Shown one piece after another: positions 25,554-34,546 of a DNA stretch of 45,031 nucleotides (position 1 is the stretch's first letter; every line of letters starts with the position of its first letter). Both the position numbers and the translations under genes were made by a program. The notes under the pieces are model-generated. The model was given only the letters and a program-made list of their open reading frames with translations, did not search any database and was not told where the DNA came from. The DNA comes from JBBQVS01 sp038211295 (GTDB taxonomy: Bacteria > Chloroflexota > Ktedonobacteria > Ktedonobacterales > Ktedonobacteraceae): assembly GCA_038211295.1 (NCBI GenBank), contig JBBQVS010000025.1, forward strand, positions 1 to 45,031, in the 5' to 3' direction.

Positions 25554-25781
25554 TTACGCTTTCTCCAAAGCTTCTACGACCAATCGGTTTGCCTGGTCGG
25601 GGCCGACAACCGTCATGAGCCGCTCACGGCATCGCTCGATATTCTCCATGCGTGCAGTGATAAACGCGTGTTGCGATGTACCTTGTGCAAATCCCGTCAT
25701 CCCGCGTTCTGCGGACTCGTATTCCTGCGTAATCTGGCGCATGAGGTTAGCAACCTCGCTTTTGTTCTCGGTGGTTTTCAT
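25554..25781 (-). CDS. Small hypothetical protein, 75 residues
   Basis: A helical, charged 75-residue protein with no recognised domain. The middle (ITARMENIERCRERLMTVVG) could form an amphipathic helix. A GGGAGAACATC stretch lies before the ATG and gives a ribosome-binding site. It is placed 15 bases after the upstream small gene and 36 bases before the next, so it is probably co-transcribed with both. Confidence 0.6.
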   Translation of the reverse strand: MKTTENKSEVANLMRQITQEYESAERGMTGFAQGTSQHAFITARMENIERCRERLMTVVGPDQANRLVVEALEKA

Positions 25782-25796
25782 GATGTTCTCCCTTCG

Positions 25797-26018
25797 TTAC
25801 TTTCGGCGCGGTGGCGTAGATTGATCGCAGGGACGTGGGGGCAAGCCCAGCATCTGCCTACGGAGGCGTTCGTCCTCGTTGAAGACAGACACATAGTGCG
25901 CCCCGCGTCGTTTCGCGGTGGCAAAGATGCGCGGGTAACGCTGCTCTGGCCGCTCGTTGGCGTAAAAAATCGCAAGCAGGGCGGACAGTGGTTGCGTGTT
26001 CTGGTCGGAAATGTGCAT
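25797..26018 (-). CDS. Small hypothetical protein, 73 residues
   Basis: First gene of the small trio. ATG 26018 is preferred because AGAGAGG lies about ten bases upstream, whereas the longer frame to 26090 begins in AT-rich leader. The sequence is soluble and Arg/Pro-rich at the C-terminus (LPPRPCDQSTPPRRK). No domain is recognised. Confidence 0.55.
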   Translation of the reverse strand: MHISDQNTQPLSALLAIFYANERPEQRYPRIFATAKRRGAHYVSVFNEDERLRRQMLGLPPRPCDQSTPPRRK

Positions 26019-26108
26019 GAGTTGGGTTCCTCTCTTTAATTTGTTGAGCGACTTTGTTTTAACTCTTTTGCTGGTTCGGTGAATATACATGGTTTGATGT
26101 ATTACTCA

Positions 26109-26126
26109 TCGAGATGATATACTCGA
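26109..26126. promoter_or_regulatory. Operator-like inverted repeat before the small-gene unit
   Basis: TCGAG (26109-26113) and CTCGA (26122-26126) form an inverted repeat with an 8-base spacer. It lies in the divergent region between the small trio and the XRE-TPR gene and is a candidate binding site for the latter. Confidence 0.35.
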
Positions 26127-26262
26127 AACAGAAAGTTATCTTTCTACATCATCTGGTGCTAAAGATATCATGCTTTTTTTCTGTGCGTATGCAACTTTGC
26201 GCCGTTCCCACTTCTGAGTGGGATTATCATTACTAGAAATAGCAGACAACGCATTTATCTTC

Positions 26263-26280
26263 TATACTTGAGATATCTCA
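26263..26280 (+). promoter_or_regulatory. -10 box abutting a perfect palindrome before the XRE-TPR gene
   Basis: TATACT (26263-26268) is followed immediately by the perfect 12-bp palindrome TGAGATATCTCA (26269-26280), which would cover the transcription start. No good -35 box is seen at the right distance, which suits a regulated promoter. Autoregulation is inferred. Confidence 0.45.
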
Positions 26281-26306
26281 TAGAGAGAGGAAAGAAGGAG
26301 AAAGCA

Positions 26307-27668
26307 ATGTCTGAACTAATTTTCTGGGGTGATGGTGGCACCTATGGCTCGTTTCCGACACAGGAAGATGGTTGGCCTCATGCCGGCGATATTATGCGTT
26401 TCTATCGGCTCAAAAGGGGGCTAAGTGCGGGGGAGGCCGCAAAACGGTATGGTGTCGCGTTAGAGCTATTACAAATTTCAAAGCAGAAAGGAAGAAAAGC
26501 CAGACCTATAACGGCTTCATGGATACTCAACATGGAAAAAGAAAATCGAGTTCCTACAGACATTGCTCGGCGGCGTCTCCTTGCCGACCTTTTCGGCATT
26601 CCCTACGCTCTGTTTGGCCTGTCGTCGCTTGAACAGATTATATTTACGCCAAACACGGAGACGTTCACACACCTTGCTTCTTCTCCCAAGATAGCGCAAG
26701 CAAAAGATATTGCGGAAGATGTCGCACGCTATGAAAAAGAAGTACGCCTTTTCTGGCGATTACATTATACCAGTACGGCAACTAACCTCCTGTCGGACGT
26801 TGATAAAGCGTTGGCACACTTAAACGTGCTAGAATCGGTTAGCAGTGGGCGTCTTAAAGAACGTATTCAAAGTCTTTTGAACAGTTACTATCATCTTGCT
26901 GATAGAATCACGTCAGATCAAGGAGTGCATTCTTCTTCGTATAGCTACTCCAATCGCTCTGTTCAGATAACAACAAACATGCAAGAAAAAACTAAACTTG
27001 CTTATGCGCTTTATTCTCGTGGCTATACCTCGCTCGTTTGGGGTGCATTTGGAAACACAGATGCAACAGGTGCTTTTCAGTGGAAAATAGACAGAGTTTA
27101 TTCTGCAATAAAAGATTTTGAGCAAGCACTGCCCCTTGCTCACCCACAACTGAAAGGGAGCATTAAACTTGCGTTGAGTCGGGCCTATGGTTACACTCAG
27201 CAAAGCCAGACGGACGTTTATATGGCATTGAAGTTAATTGACCAGGCAGGACAACTTGTGAATGTTGGGTCTACTGAAAGTTCGTATGGAGAGTATGTAG
27301 CCTTGAATGAGGGTATGTATCATCTCAATAGTGCGATGGCCTTCAACTCTATTGGGCGTCATGGAAGAGCGATGGAAGAGCTTGAATACCTTGATGACCT
27401 CAAAGGTGTACGTGGTATCGAACGCGACCAGACGCGCCGCTATGCGTGGATCGACATTCAATATGCTCAAGCGTGTGTCGGGTGTAAAGAATACGATGAA
27501 GCAACGCTGCGTGCTACCGATGCATTTCTTACCTGTAAGGTTATTCGGTCAGAAACGAACATCGCCATTATTCGTGATATTTACAGTCAGACACAGAAAA
27601 GCTCTTATAGCAGTAAGCGAGAGGCAAAAAACTTAGGGCTACTTTTGGGTGGCTACTCTCAGCACTAA
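26307..27668 (+). CDS. XRE-type HTH regulator with TPR-like sensor region
   Basis: About 453 residues. I chose ATG 26307, which has AAGGAG eight bases upstream. An N-terminal HTH (about 25-90: IMRFYRLKRGLSAGEAAKRYGV, then ITASWILNMEKEN) is followed by about 350 residues of helical repeats with TPR-like periodicity (for example LAYALYSRGYTSLVWGAF, AIKDFEQALPLAHPQLKGSI, AMEELEYLDDL). This pattern resembles peptide- or ligand-sensing regulators of the Rgg/PlcR kind and is abundant in Ktedonobacteria-like genomes. It is divergent from three small genes, which are its likely targets, and is followed 14 bases later by a GNAT gene. Confidence 0.75.
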   Translation: MSELIFWGDGGTYGSFPTQEDGWPHAGDIMRFYRLKRGLSAGEAAKRYGVALELLQISKQKGRKARPITASWILNMEKENRVPTDIARRRLLADLFGIPYALFGLSSLEQIIFTPNTETFTHLASSPKIAQAKDIAEDVARYEKEVRLFWRLHYTSTATNLLSDVDKALAHLNVLESVSSGRLKERIQSLLNSYYHLADRITSDQGVHSSSYSYSNRSVQITTNMQEKTKLAYALYSRGYTSLVWGAFGNTDATGAFQWKIDRVYSAIKDFEQALPLAHPQLKGSIKLALSRAYGYTQQSQTDVYMALKLIDQAGQLVNVGSTESSYGEYVALNEGMYHLNSAMAFNSIGRHGRAMEELEYLDDLKGVRGIERDQTRRYAWIDIQYAQACVGCKEYDEATLRATDAFLTCKVIRSETNIAIIRDIYSQTQKSSYSSKREAKNLGLLLGGYSQH

Positions 27669-27682
27669 AAGGAGAAACTATC

Positions 27683-28531
27683 GTGAGTCTTTCTTTTCGT
27701 TTGTGTACACCTGCTGATATCCCCGCAGCGAGTGCGCTTCTGGTGCGAGCATACGGGTTTACGGGAAATCGCGAGGAGATGCTGCACGGCTATTACTCAT
27801 TGCAACCGGACGGGTGTTGGCTTGCCCTGCTTGACGGAACGCCCGTAGGCTTCGGGGGAGCAGTAAACTATGGCACTTTTAGCTATATTGGAATGATTTG
27901 TGTTGAGCCAGCGCAGCAGCATCATGGCATTGGTGAAGCTCTCACCAGACAGATCATTGCAGGATGTGAGGCGCAAGGTTGCCCCACAATGTTCTTGGAA
28001 GCTAACCCAAAAGCACTCTCCCTCTACAAACGTTTAGGCTTTGTCGAAGATGGCACAACGCTACAACTTCGTTTGGACGAACTACTACAACAGCAACCTC
28101 TTTCTGCTGATGTCACCATCCTACAGGCAAAAGACCTTTCAGAAGTAGTGCAGTTCGACATGGCGTATTTCGGTGGGCAGCGCGAGCGCGTTCTTGCCGC
28201 TCACCTACAAGAGTATCCCAGAGGAGTGCTTGTCACACGCGACGAAAACGGCGCAATCACTGGCTACGTTTGTGTGCATCCGCGTAGGTTAGGCCCCTGG
28301 GTTGCTTGTACTGTGCAGGACGCCGAGAAGTCAATGTGCTACGCGTTTGCCTTGCATTTTGAGTGTGGAGTTGTTGCAGATATTCCCGCAAACAATGAAG
28401 CTGGCCGCGCACTCTTAGAGCGGTACGGTTTTCGAGAAGCCGAGGTAAACATACATATGCGGCGTGGCCCTATAGTTGCGTTGTTACACCGCTCGATGAT
28501 TTATGGGTTAGAAAGCATGGCACTTGGGTAG
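27683..28531 (+). CDS. GNAT acetyltransferase, two GNAT modules
   Basis: 282 residues. The first GNAT domain (about 5-140) has a clear acetyl-CoA site, QQHHGIGEALTRQI, and the ending ALSLYKRLGF. The second (about 145-260) is weaker but ends with AGRALLERYGF, typical of the same fold. The start is GTG 27683 with AGGAG seven bases upstream; no ATG is close. It follows the XRE-TPR gene by 14 bases and may be in its transcript. The substrate is unknown; small-molecule or protein N-acetylation is possible. Confidence 0.85.
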   Translation: MSLSFRLCTPADIPAASALLVRAYGFTGNREEMLHGYYSLQPDGCWLALLDGTPVGFGGAVNYGTFSYIGMICVEPAQQHHGIGEALTRQIIAGCEAQGCPTMFLEANPKALSLYKRLGFVEDGTTLQLRLDELLQQQPLSADVTILQAKDLSEVVQFDMAYFGGQRERVLAAHLQEYPRGVLVTRDENGAITGYVCVHPRRLGPWVACTVQDAEKSMCYAFALHFECGVVADIPANNEAGRALLERYGFREAEVNIHMRRGPIVALLHRSMIYGLESMALG

Positions 28532-28633
28532 TCTGCCCGTAAACACAACAACGCTCTCCACACAACACAAGCCGCGCAAGCGGCGTCACCCCGCCGTATA
28601 GTAGTGATAGCCGCTCGCACCTGTTTGCCCTCG

Positions 28634-29644
28634 TCACTGAGCAACGTTGAGCAACACCGTCGTGCCTTGCTGATCGAAGCGGAAATTCATACGTTTGAGG
28701 CCGCGTGCTTCCAACGCTGCTGTCACCGCGTCCTGTGCCGTTTCGTGACAGTACAGCAGCATAAAGCCACCACCACCTGCACCCGTAATCTTGCCCCCCG
28801 CCGCGCCACAAGAACGTGCGAGTTCATAGCACTCGTCAATAAAGCCTGTCGAGAGGCCGGGTGCGAGTCTGCGTTTCTGCTCCCATGAGTAGTGTAGGAG
28901 CCGTGCGAATTCGTCGAGGTCGCCACGCTCCAAACATGTCTGCATGTCGAGCGCGACCTGCTTTATATTATGGAGTGCCTGTAAGACAGAAGCGTCGTTG
29001 TCCAGCGTCGATTTGCGTTGATATTGGAGAATAGATGTTGACTCGCGCGAACTGCCGGTAAAGAAAAGTAGTAGTCGCCGCTCCAGCGTCTGACGTACAT
29101 CAAGCGCGATATCGAGCGGCTCGACGGTGACGCCCGTGCTGGCAAACGTGATTTTGTTGAGTCCACCAAAGGCAGTCGCGTACTGATCTTGTTTACCAAT
29201 TGGCATCCCCATTTTTGTAATCTCGATAAACGAGGCCAGTTCCGCGACCTGTTGTTTTGTGAGCGGTTGCTCGACAAGCGTCGAGAGTGCACGAATCATC
29301 GCCACTGCGGCGGCACTTGATGAACCTAGCCCCGTGCCGGGGGGAACCTCGCTGGCGGTAAAAAGGTTTATGCCTCGTCGAATGCCGAAATGATGCAAAA
29401 TGGCTCTGGGAAGTGCAAGCTCGCCCTCCCAGTTCAGATCAGCGTTGGATGTATGGCGAAAGAGTGAACGGTAGTCCGCCGAAATCACCTGAAGGTTCTC
29501 GGTCTCTTCGGGTGTGAGGATCGCGTAAAAATATTTGTTGATGGCGGTGCTAATCACCACACCGCCATAGGTCGCATAATATGCCTCCAGGTCGGTGCCA
29601 CCACCACCAAAACTAACGCGCATGGGTGCGCGTGCGATCAACAT
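28634..29644 (-). CDS. GHMP kinase, D-glycero-D-manno-heptose 7-phosphate kinase-like
   Basis: A 336-residue GHMP-family sugar kinase. MLIARAPMRVSFGGGGTDLEAYY is the typical HddA-like N-terminus. The ATP-binding loop PPGTGLGSSSAAAVA lies at about 101-115, and the C-terminal GHMP motif 3 is KITGAGGGGFML (about 292-303). HddA phosphorylates heptose-7-phosphate at C1 for GDP-heptose and surface glycan. GmhA-like isomerase at 24175 would supply its substrate. Sugar specificity is inferred from similarity to HddA and could instead be fucose or another hexose. It is 60 bases downstream of sat and may be co-transcribed. Confidence 0.88.
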   Translation of the reverse strand: MLIARAPMRVSFGGGGTDLEAYYATYGGVVISTAINKYFYAILTPEETENLQVISADYRSLFRHTSNADLNWEGELALPRAILHHFGIRRGINLFTASEVPPGTGLGSSSAAAVAMIRALSTLVEQPLTKQQVAELASFIEITKMGMPIGKQDQYATAFGGLNKITFASTGVTVEPLDIALDVRQTLERRLLLFFTGSSRESTSILQYQRKSTLDNDASVLQALHNIKQVALDMQTCLERGDLDEFARLLHYSWEQKRRLAPGLSTGFIDECYELARSCGAAGGKITGAGGGGFMLLYCHETAQDAVTAALEARGLKRMNFRFDQQGTTVLLNVAQ

Positions 29645-29703
29645 ACGTTCATTCTCGTTTCCTCATGTTTCTTATAGCCTATTTATACTTCTTTGAGAAC
29701 GGA

Positions 29704-30870
29704 TCACATGCTAGGGTGACGCATTGCTTCAATCAGCACCTGTGCTACCTCTGGCCGCGAAAACTCACGTGGCGGTATCTCGCCTGCCTGCAACATCTGG
29801 CGCACTCGCGTTCCGCTCAGGGTCACATGATGTTCGATGCCATGCGGACATGTCTTGCTCGAAGCCATCGCGTCACATGCGCGACAGAAGAAAGTGTGGT
29901 CAAAAAACATAGGTATGATGCCCAGTTTCTTTGCATCAACCTCCTCGAAGATATGGTGCGCGTCGTAGGTTCCATAATAGCTCCCGACGCCCGCGTGGTC
30001 GCGTCCGACAATGAAATGTGAGCACCCATAGTTTTTGCGAAGCAGGGCGTGGAAGATCGCCTCGCGTGGGCCTGCATAGCGCATCGCGGCAGGCAAGACC
30101 CCCAGTACCACGCGGTTTGCGGGATAGTAGTTGGCTACCAGCACCTCGTAGCAGCGCATTCGTACCTCGGCGGGGATATCGTCGCCCTTTGTATCGCCAA
30201 CCAGTGGATGCAAAAAGAGGCCATCGACGGTTTCCATCGCGCATTTCTGGATATACTCGTGGGCGCGGTGGACGGGGTTGCGCGTCTGAAAGCCCACGAT
30301 ACGCTGCCATCCGCGTTCCGCGAATTGGGCGCGTGCCTGTGCGGGTGTCAGGCGGTACTGCGCGAATGCCTGCTGTTGTAGGGCAAGCACACGGACAGGC
30401 CCACCGAGCAACACATCACCCTGTCCGTAGAGTACCGCGACGCCGGGATGCGCCTCGTCCTGAGTGCGGTAGACCATACGCGCCTCGTGCCGTTTGTCAT
30501 AGCCAAATATATCCTCAACCGTCATAACCGCCTGTATCGCCCCTTGCTCGCTTACAAGCGCGACCTCTGAACCACGCCTGAGTTTCTCTATGTGTTGCTG
30601 TGTGGTCGAGAGTGTAATCGGCACCGACCACGGGAGACCGCTAGCAAGCTGCATTTCGTTGACAACGCTGAGGTAATCGGCACGGCTCATAAAGCCGCTT
30701 AATGGGCTATACGCGCCAATCGCCAGCATCTCAAGGTCTGCAAGTTGCCGTGAGCCAATGGGAAGCTGCGGTAACGTTTCGGCTCGTACTTGCAGTTCCG
30801 CGCGTTCTGCTTCGTCCACCATGCTCACAACCAGTGTCCCCCCATGGGGAGGAATAAGTCTATCTACCAT
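29704..30870 (-). CDS. sat: Sulfate adenylyltransferase (ATP sulfurylase)
   Basis: 388 residues, the homo-oligomeric sat type, which makes adenosine 5'-phosphosulfate from ATP and sulfate. The ATP-binding QTRNPVHRAHE (about 194-204) and GRDHAGVGSYYG (about 289-300) motifs are intact. CRACDAMASSKTCPHG (about 330-345) carries the cysteine set common in bacterial and archaeal sat proteins. Its ATG overlaps the stop of cysC by seven bases, so translation is coupled. With cysC next to it the pathway leads to PAPS, the sulfate donor, rather than only to sulfate reduction. No reductase gene is nearby. Confidence 0.96.
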   Translation of the reverse strand: MVDRLIPPHGGTLVVSMVDEAERAELQVRAETLPQLPIGSRQLADLEMLAIGAYSPLSGFMSRADYLSVVNEMQLASGLPWSVPITLSTTQQHIEKLRRGSEVALVSEQGAIQAVMTVEDIFGYDKRHEARMVYRTQDEAHPGVAVLYGQGDVLLGGPVRVLALQQQAFAQYRLTPAQARAQFAERGWQRIVGFQTRNPVHRAHEYIQKCAMETVDGLFLHPLVGDTKGDDIPAEVRMRCYEVLVANYYPANRVVLGVLPAAMRYAGPREAIFHALLRKNYGCSHFIVGRDHAGVGSYYGTYDAHHIFEEVDAKKLGIIPMFFDHTFFCRACDAMASSKTCPHGIEHHVTLSGTRVRQMLQAGEIPPREFSRPEVAQVLIEAMRHPSM

Positions 30871-31424
30871 GTTCTTCCATTTCTTTGCTCTCCGACCTCT
30901 ATGTATCCCAATGCTTCAAGTTTTGCGAGGATGCGGTTCACGCTCTCTTCAATCGTCTCTTTGTCGGTCTCGATGACAAGTTCGGGACGAAGCGGCTCCT
31001 CGTATGGGTCGTCCACGCCCGTGAAGCCTTTGATTTTTCCTTCGTCCGCGAGCTTGTAAAGACCTTTTATATCGCGCTGACGACACACGTCAATAGGGCA
31101 TTTCAGGTATACCTCGACAAAGTTACCAATCTCGTTTCTTGCCCACGCCCGCGCCTCGGTATAGGGTGAGATCGCGGCGGAGATACACGCGACCCCGTTG
31201 CGTGTCAGGAGATTACAGACAAAGGCGATCCGCTTGATATTGGTATCGCGGTCTTCGCGACTGAAGCCAAGCCCCTTACTGAGATTTGTGCGTATAACGT
31301 CTCCATCGAGCACTTCCACATTACGCCCCCGCGCTTTCAAACGCTGCTCAAGTTCCTGCGAAAGTGTGCTTTTACCAGCACCGGAAAGGCCGGTAAACCA
31401 GATGGTAAAACCTTTTTGTGCCAT
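30864..31424 (-). CDS. cysC: Adenylylsulfate kinase (APS kinase)
   Basis: 186 residues. The P-loop GLSGAGKST (about 11-19) and the typical LDGDVIRTNLSKGLGFSREDR and ISPYTEARAWAR segments are present. CysC phosphorylates APS to PAPS. The open frame runs upstream to 31712, but the first 96 codons lack similarity, overlap the phosphodiesterase gene and are ignored; the family starts at about residue M of MAQKGFTIWF (31424). GAGGAT lies nine bases upstream. It sits 16 bases after the phosphodiesterase stop and overlaps sat, forming one operon. Confidence 0.96.
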   Translation of the reverse strand: MAQKGFTIWFTGLSGAGKSTLSQELEQRLKARGRNVEVLDGDVIRTNLSKGLGFSREDRDTNIKRIAFVCNLLTRNGVACISAAISPYTEARAWARNEIGNFVEVYLKCPIDVCRQRDIKGLYKLADEGKIKGFTGVDDPYEEPLRPELVIETDKETIEESVNRILAKLEALGYIEVGEQRNGRTW

Positions 31425-31440
31425 TATATATGTTATCCTC

Positions 31441-32835
31441 TTAGAACACTTTGCCCTGCATATCTGTGGGAATGGGTACATCAAGTTGATAAAGAAGCGT
31501 CGGCGCGATATCCATAAGTTGCAGTCCGGTAAGCTCTCGCCCGCCCTCGGCACGCTGCGGATCGTGTCGAATGACGATACCGAACTGGGCATGGTTGCAG
31601 TCGTCGGGGCCAGTATCGTTCTCGAACGTATACACGGAGCCGTGACCAACCGTTCCAACTGAACGCCAGAACAGGTCGCCAAAGTACACAATGAGGTCAG
31701 GTGGTACACCATGTACCTCCCTATATACCTCCTCTGGCCTGTAAATGGTGGTGCCGATATTGACGCCGTTCGGGTCTGTCAGGGCCGCGAATTTCGTCGT
31801 GAGTTCAGCACGGAGCGACTCCACCTCGTCGGGCTTGACGATGCCCTGTGGCTCTCGCCCCTCGACATTGAGGAAGATACGTGCGTAGTAGCCACCATCG
31901 CCCCATACTTTTGTCTGGCTCCAATCAATCTCGCACCTGTCGATGGCAGTGAGCATGGTCGGGCGTGTTTTCAGGGTAAGGTATCCCTCGCGTATTAACC
32001 ACTCGTTGACGCAGATACCGCCCTCCATTTTCTTCGCGCCATGATCGGACACGATAAAAACGGTGGTATCTTCGTCGAGCGTGTCGAGTATCTGCCCGAT
32101 CTCACTATCGAGGTAGCGGTAATAGTCGCGAATACTGTTGTTATATTTGACGTTGACCTCGTACTTTGGGTGTGTGGGGTCGTGATATTTCCACAGGCCA
32201 TGATGAATGCGATCCGTCCCCATTTCGACAAACATAAAGAAGTCCCACTCTTTTTCCACAATCCACTTCTTGACCAGCTTGAAGCGTTTCTCGGTCATTG
32301 TGTAAATCTGCTGTAGTAGGTAGTCTTTATCTTCCGTGCGAAAGTTGGAGACATCGACAAGGTATTCGCCCACCGTTGCTTCAATCTCTTTCATCACCGA
32401 TACTGGATAAGTATAGGGGCGGTCAGGGTTGCGTGTCGAGGGTGAGAGAAAACACCCAACTTGAATTCCGTTGACGGGTTTGGGTGGATACGTTTGTGGC
32501 ACGCCAACCGTGATAACCTTTTTGCCCGCCTGTGAAAGAATGTCCCACACGCGATCAGTTTTGACCGAATTGGAGTTCGCGAGTATGTTTTTCTGGTAGG
32601 AATGGTCGCCGCGATTGCGGAACCCGTAGAAGCCAAGCGTGCCGGGGTCCTTGCTCGCCATCATCGAACTCCACGCGGGAACCGTGATAGCGGGAATACA
32701 GCTTTCCAGCTTCCCCCATGCACCACTGTCCATAACGCGCCTGAAATTCGGCAATTCCGCACGCCATTGCTCAAAGACCAGTTCAGGCGCGGCACAATCA
32801 AGGCCAATCACCAGAACTTTTTTTCGCCGACTCAT
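31441..32835 (-). CDS. AlkP-superfamily phosphodiesterase/sulfatase-like hydrolase
   Basis: 464 residues of the type I phosphodiesterase/nucleotide pyrophosphatase group. Metal ligands are recognisable: D in VIGLDCA (about 12), the nucleophile Thr in PAITVPAWSSM (about 51), D and H in TDRIHHGLW (about 209-213), DH in VSDHGAKK (about 264-265) and a late His in GHGSVY (about 404). The start is ATG 32835; the TTG at 32838 is not needed. First gene of the unit with cysC and sat, so it may act on sulfate esters or on nucleotide products such as PAP or APS. That is inference; many paralogues have unknown substrates. Confidence 0.88.
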   Translation of the reverse strand: MSRRKKVLVIGLDCAAPELVFEQWRAELPNFRRVMDSGAWGKLESCIPAITVPAWSSMMASKDPGTLGFYGFRNRGDHSYQKNILANSNSVKTDRVWDILSQAGKKVITVGVPQTYPPKPVNGIQVGCFLSPSTRNPDRPYTYPVSVMKEIEATVGEYLVDVSNFRTEDKDYLLQQIYTMTEKRFKLVKKWIVEKEWDFFMFVEMGTDRIHHGLWKYHDPTHPKYEVNVKYNNSIRDYYRYLDSEIGQILDTLDEDTTVFIVSDHGAKKMEGGICVNEWLIREGYLTLKTRPTMLTAIDRCEIDWSQTKVWGDGGYYARIFLNVEGREPQGIVKPDEVESLRAELTTKFAALTDPNGVNIGTTIYRPEEVYREVHGVPPDLIVYFGDLFWRSVGTVGHGSVYTFENDTGPDDCNHAQFGIVIRHDPQRAEGGRELTGLQLMDIAPTLLYQLDVPIPTDMQGKVF

Positions 32836-33064
32836 CAAAAGAGACCTTTCTATGTCAGGAGCAGTTATATATCTGTATCTGTGTGAGCTAAAAAAGCTAT
32901 CTGTAGTATAGCACTCATAGCGGCGTCTTTATTGATAAGCGATCCGCGAACATGGCAGCACCACTGGAATAGCGGTATACTGTATGCATGTTACATAGGT
33001 TACTTGTACTCCGAAAAGCAGGAGTATGCCAGAACAACACAACAATGGAAAGAGAACAGTCATA

Positions 33065-34201
33065 ATGGCAAGTAGTAAAAAGGTACGTGTTGCAATCATC
33101 GGGGTTGGCAACTGTGCCAGTTCATTAGTTCAAGGTGTCCACTATTACAAAGATGCGAAGGAGGACGACTTCGTTCCCGGCCTGATGCACGTCAATCTAG
33201 GCGGGTATCACATCAATGATATTGAATTCACGGCGGCCTTCGATATAGATGTGAACAAGGTTGGGAAAGATCTGAGTGAAGCGATCTATCAGAAGCCTAA
33301 CAATACCTATCGTTTCGCGGACGTTCCCACCTCGAATATAAAGGTCTCGCGCGGTATGACGCACGATGGACTGGGAAAATACCTCTCGCAGGTGATTCAC
33401 AAGGCACCGGGTCAGACGGACGACATTGTGCGTATCCTCAAAGATACGGGAACCGATGTTGTTATCAACTACCTTCCCGTTGGTTCAGAGACGGCGACCA
33501 AGTGGTATGTTGAGCAGATACTCAAGGCGGGCGTTGGCTTCGTCAACTGTATCCCCGTCTTCATCGCACGCGAAAATTATTGGCAGCAACGCTTCAAGGA
33601 GGCGGGCGTGCCTATGATTGGCGATGACATCAAGAGTCAGGTTGGCGCGACGATTGTTCACCGTGTCCTGACACGGCTCTTCCGCGAGCGTGGCGTCAAG
33701 CTAGAGCGCACGATGCAGTTGAATGTTGGTGGCAATATGGACTTCTACAACATGCTAGAGCGTGATCGCTTAGAGTCAAAGAAAATCAGCAAGACCAACG
33801 CCGTCACAAGCCAGCTTGATTATGACATTGGTGCTGAGAATGTGCATATTGGCCCCTCGGATTATGTTGAGTGGTTGTCAGACCGCAAGTGGGCCTATAT
33901 TCGCCTTGAGGGTCGCACCTTTGGTGACGTGCCACTTAATGTCGAGTTGAAGCTAGAAGTGTGGGACTCCCCCAACTCGGCGGGTGTTGTGATCGACGCG
34001 GTACGCCTCGTGAAGCTTGGCCTTGATCGTGGCATGAGCGGCACATTAGAGGGGCCAAGTGCCTATCTCATGAAGTCACCGCCCATTCAGTACGCAGACG
34101 ACATTGCCCATGAGATGACCGAGTCGTTTATTCTCAATGACCAACCGATGAGCATCAATGACACCAGTCACAAAAACGGATTGGTAGCAGAGCAGGCATA
34201 A
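33065..34201 (+). CDS. ino1: Inositol-3-phosphate synthase
   Basis: 378 residues from ATG 33065; the frame also offers ATG 33026. The NAD-binding GVGNCASSLVQG (about 12-23), the LPVGSETATKWY and DDIKSQVGAT segments, and the TMQLNVGGNMDFYNML motif match the bacterial/actinobacterial-type Ino1, which converts glucose-6-phosphate to inositol-3-phosphate. Products include phosphatidylinositol-type lipids or mycothiol-like thiols. It stands alone, divergent from the phosphodiesterase-cysC-sat unit and convergent with csrA. A TATACT element lies upstream at about 32977 without a clear -35 box. Confidence 0.95.
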   Translation: MASSKKVRVAIIGVGNCASSLVQGVHYYKDAKEDDFVPGLMHVNLGGYHINDIEFTAAFDIDVNKVGKDLSEAIYQKPNNTYRFADVPTSNIKVSRGMTHDGLGKYLSQVIHKAPGQTDDIVRILKDTGTDVVINYLPVGSETATKWYVEQILKAGVGFVNCIPVFIARENYWQQRFKEAGVPMIGDDIKSQVGATIVHRVLTRLFRERGVKLERTMQLNVGGNMDFYNMLERDRLESKKISKTNAVTSQLDYDIGAENVHIGPSDYVEWLSDRKWAYIRLEGRTFGDVPLNVELKLEVWDSPNSAGVVIDAVRLVKLGLDRGMSGTLEGPSAYLMKSPPIQYADDIAHEMTESFILNDQPMSINDTSHKNGLVAEQA

Positions 34202-34209
34202 AAAAATGG

Positions 34210-34242
34210 GTGGAAACAGCACAATTGTTGTGTTGTTTCCAC
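34210..34242. terminator. Bidirectional terminator between ino1 and csrA
   Basis: A 15-bp stem (GTGGAAACA at 34210-34218 with TGTTTCCAC at 34234-34242, extended by CACAA/TTGTG and one G-U pair) closes over a 3-base loop. The minus strand has a run of six T after CCA, so it should stop csrA transcripts well. The plus side has a weaker T-rich tract. Confidence 0.8.
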
Positions 34243-34265
34243 TCGTTTCTCTTGCTACTAAAAGA

Positions 34266-34460
34266 TTATCGTGGTTGTGCGGACGCGGAGTTGTTGACCG
34301 CATCCGTAACTATCCGTAGCAACTCTTCACGCACTATCGTTACATCTGCGGGCGCACTGATGCCAATTTTCACGCGCTCACCTTCTACCGCTAACACAGA
34401 GATATTGATTACACCATCGAGTACAATACTTTCACCGACCTTGCGTCGTAATACAAGCAT
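34266..34460 (-). CDS. csrA: Carbon storage regulator CsrA
   Basis: 64 residues: MLVLRRKVGESIVL at the start and the VKIGISAPADVTIVREEL core are diagnostic. CsrA dimers bind GGA motifs in mRNA leaders and block or change translation. AAGGGGG lies seven bases before the ATG. It is the last of a sigma factor, anti-sigma factor, csrA set. In many flagellated bacteria csrA sits at the end of flagellar operons next to FliW; no fliW is in this window. Confidence 0.95.
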   Translation of the reverse strand: MLVLRRKVGESIVLDGVINISVLAVEGERVKIGISAPADVTIVREELLRIVTDAVNNSASAQPR

Positions 34461-34546
34461 GTAAAGCCCCCTTTGTCAGAAGCGGATTCTAAAGTGTTCT
34501 TGCGCTGCGACGATGCCTGTAGAGACGCCTCTTATTTTACAGTGCC

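Noticed and set aside
28571..28584. Terminator between the GNAT and GHMP kinase genes
   Set aside because: A 5-bp GCCGC/GCGGC stem exists but is short and has no T-run on either strand.
31425..31712. N-terminal extension of the cysC frame
   Set aside because: The extra 96 residues overlap the phosphodiesterase gene in another frame and are absent from APS kinases; a good start exists at 31424.
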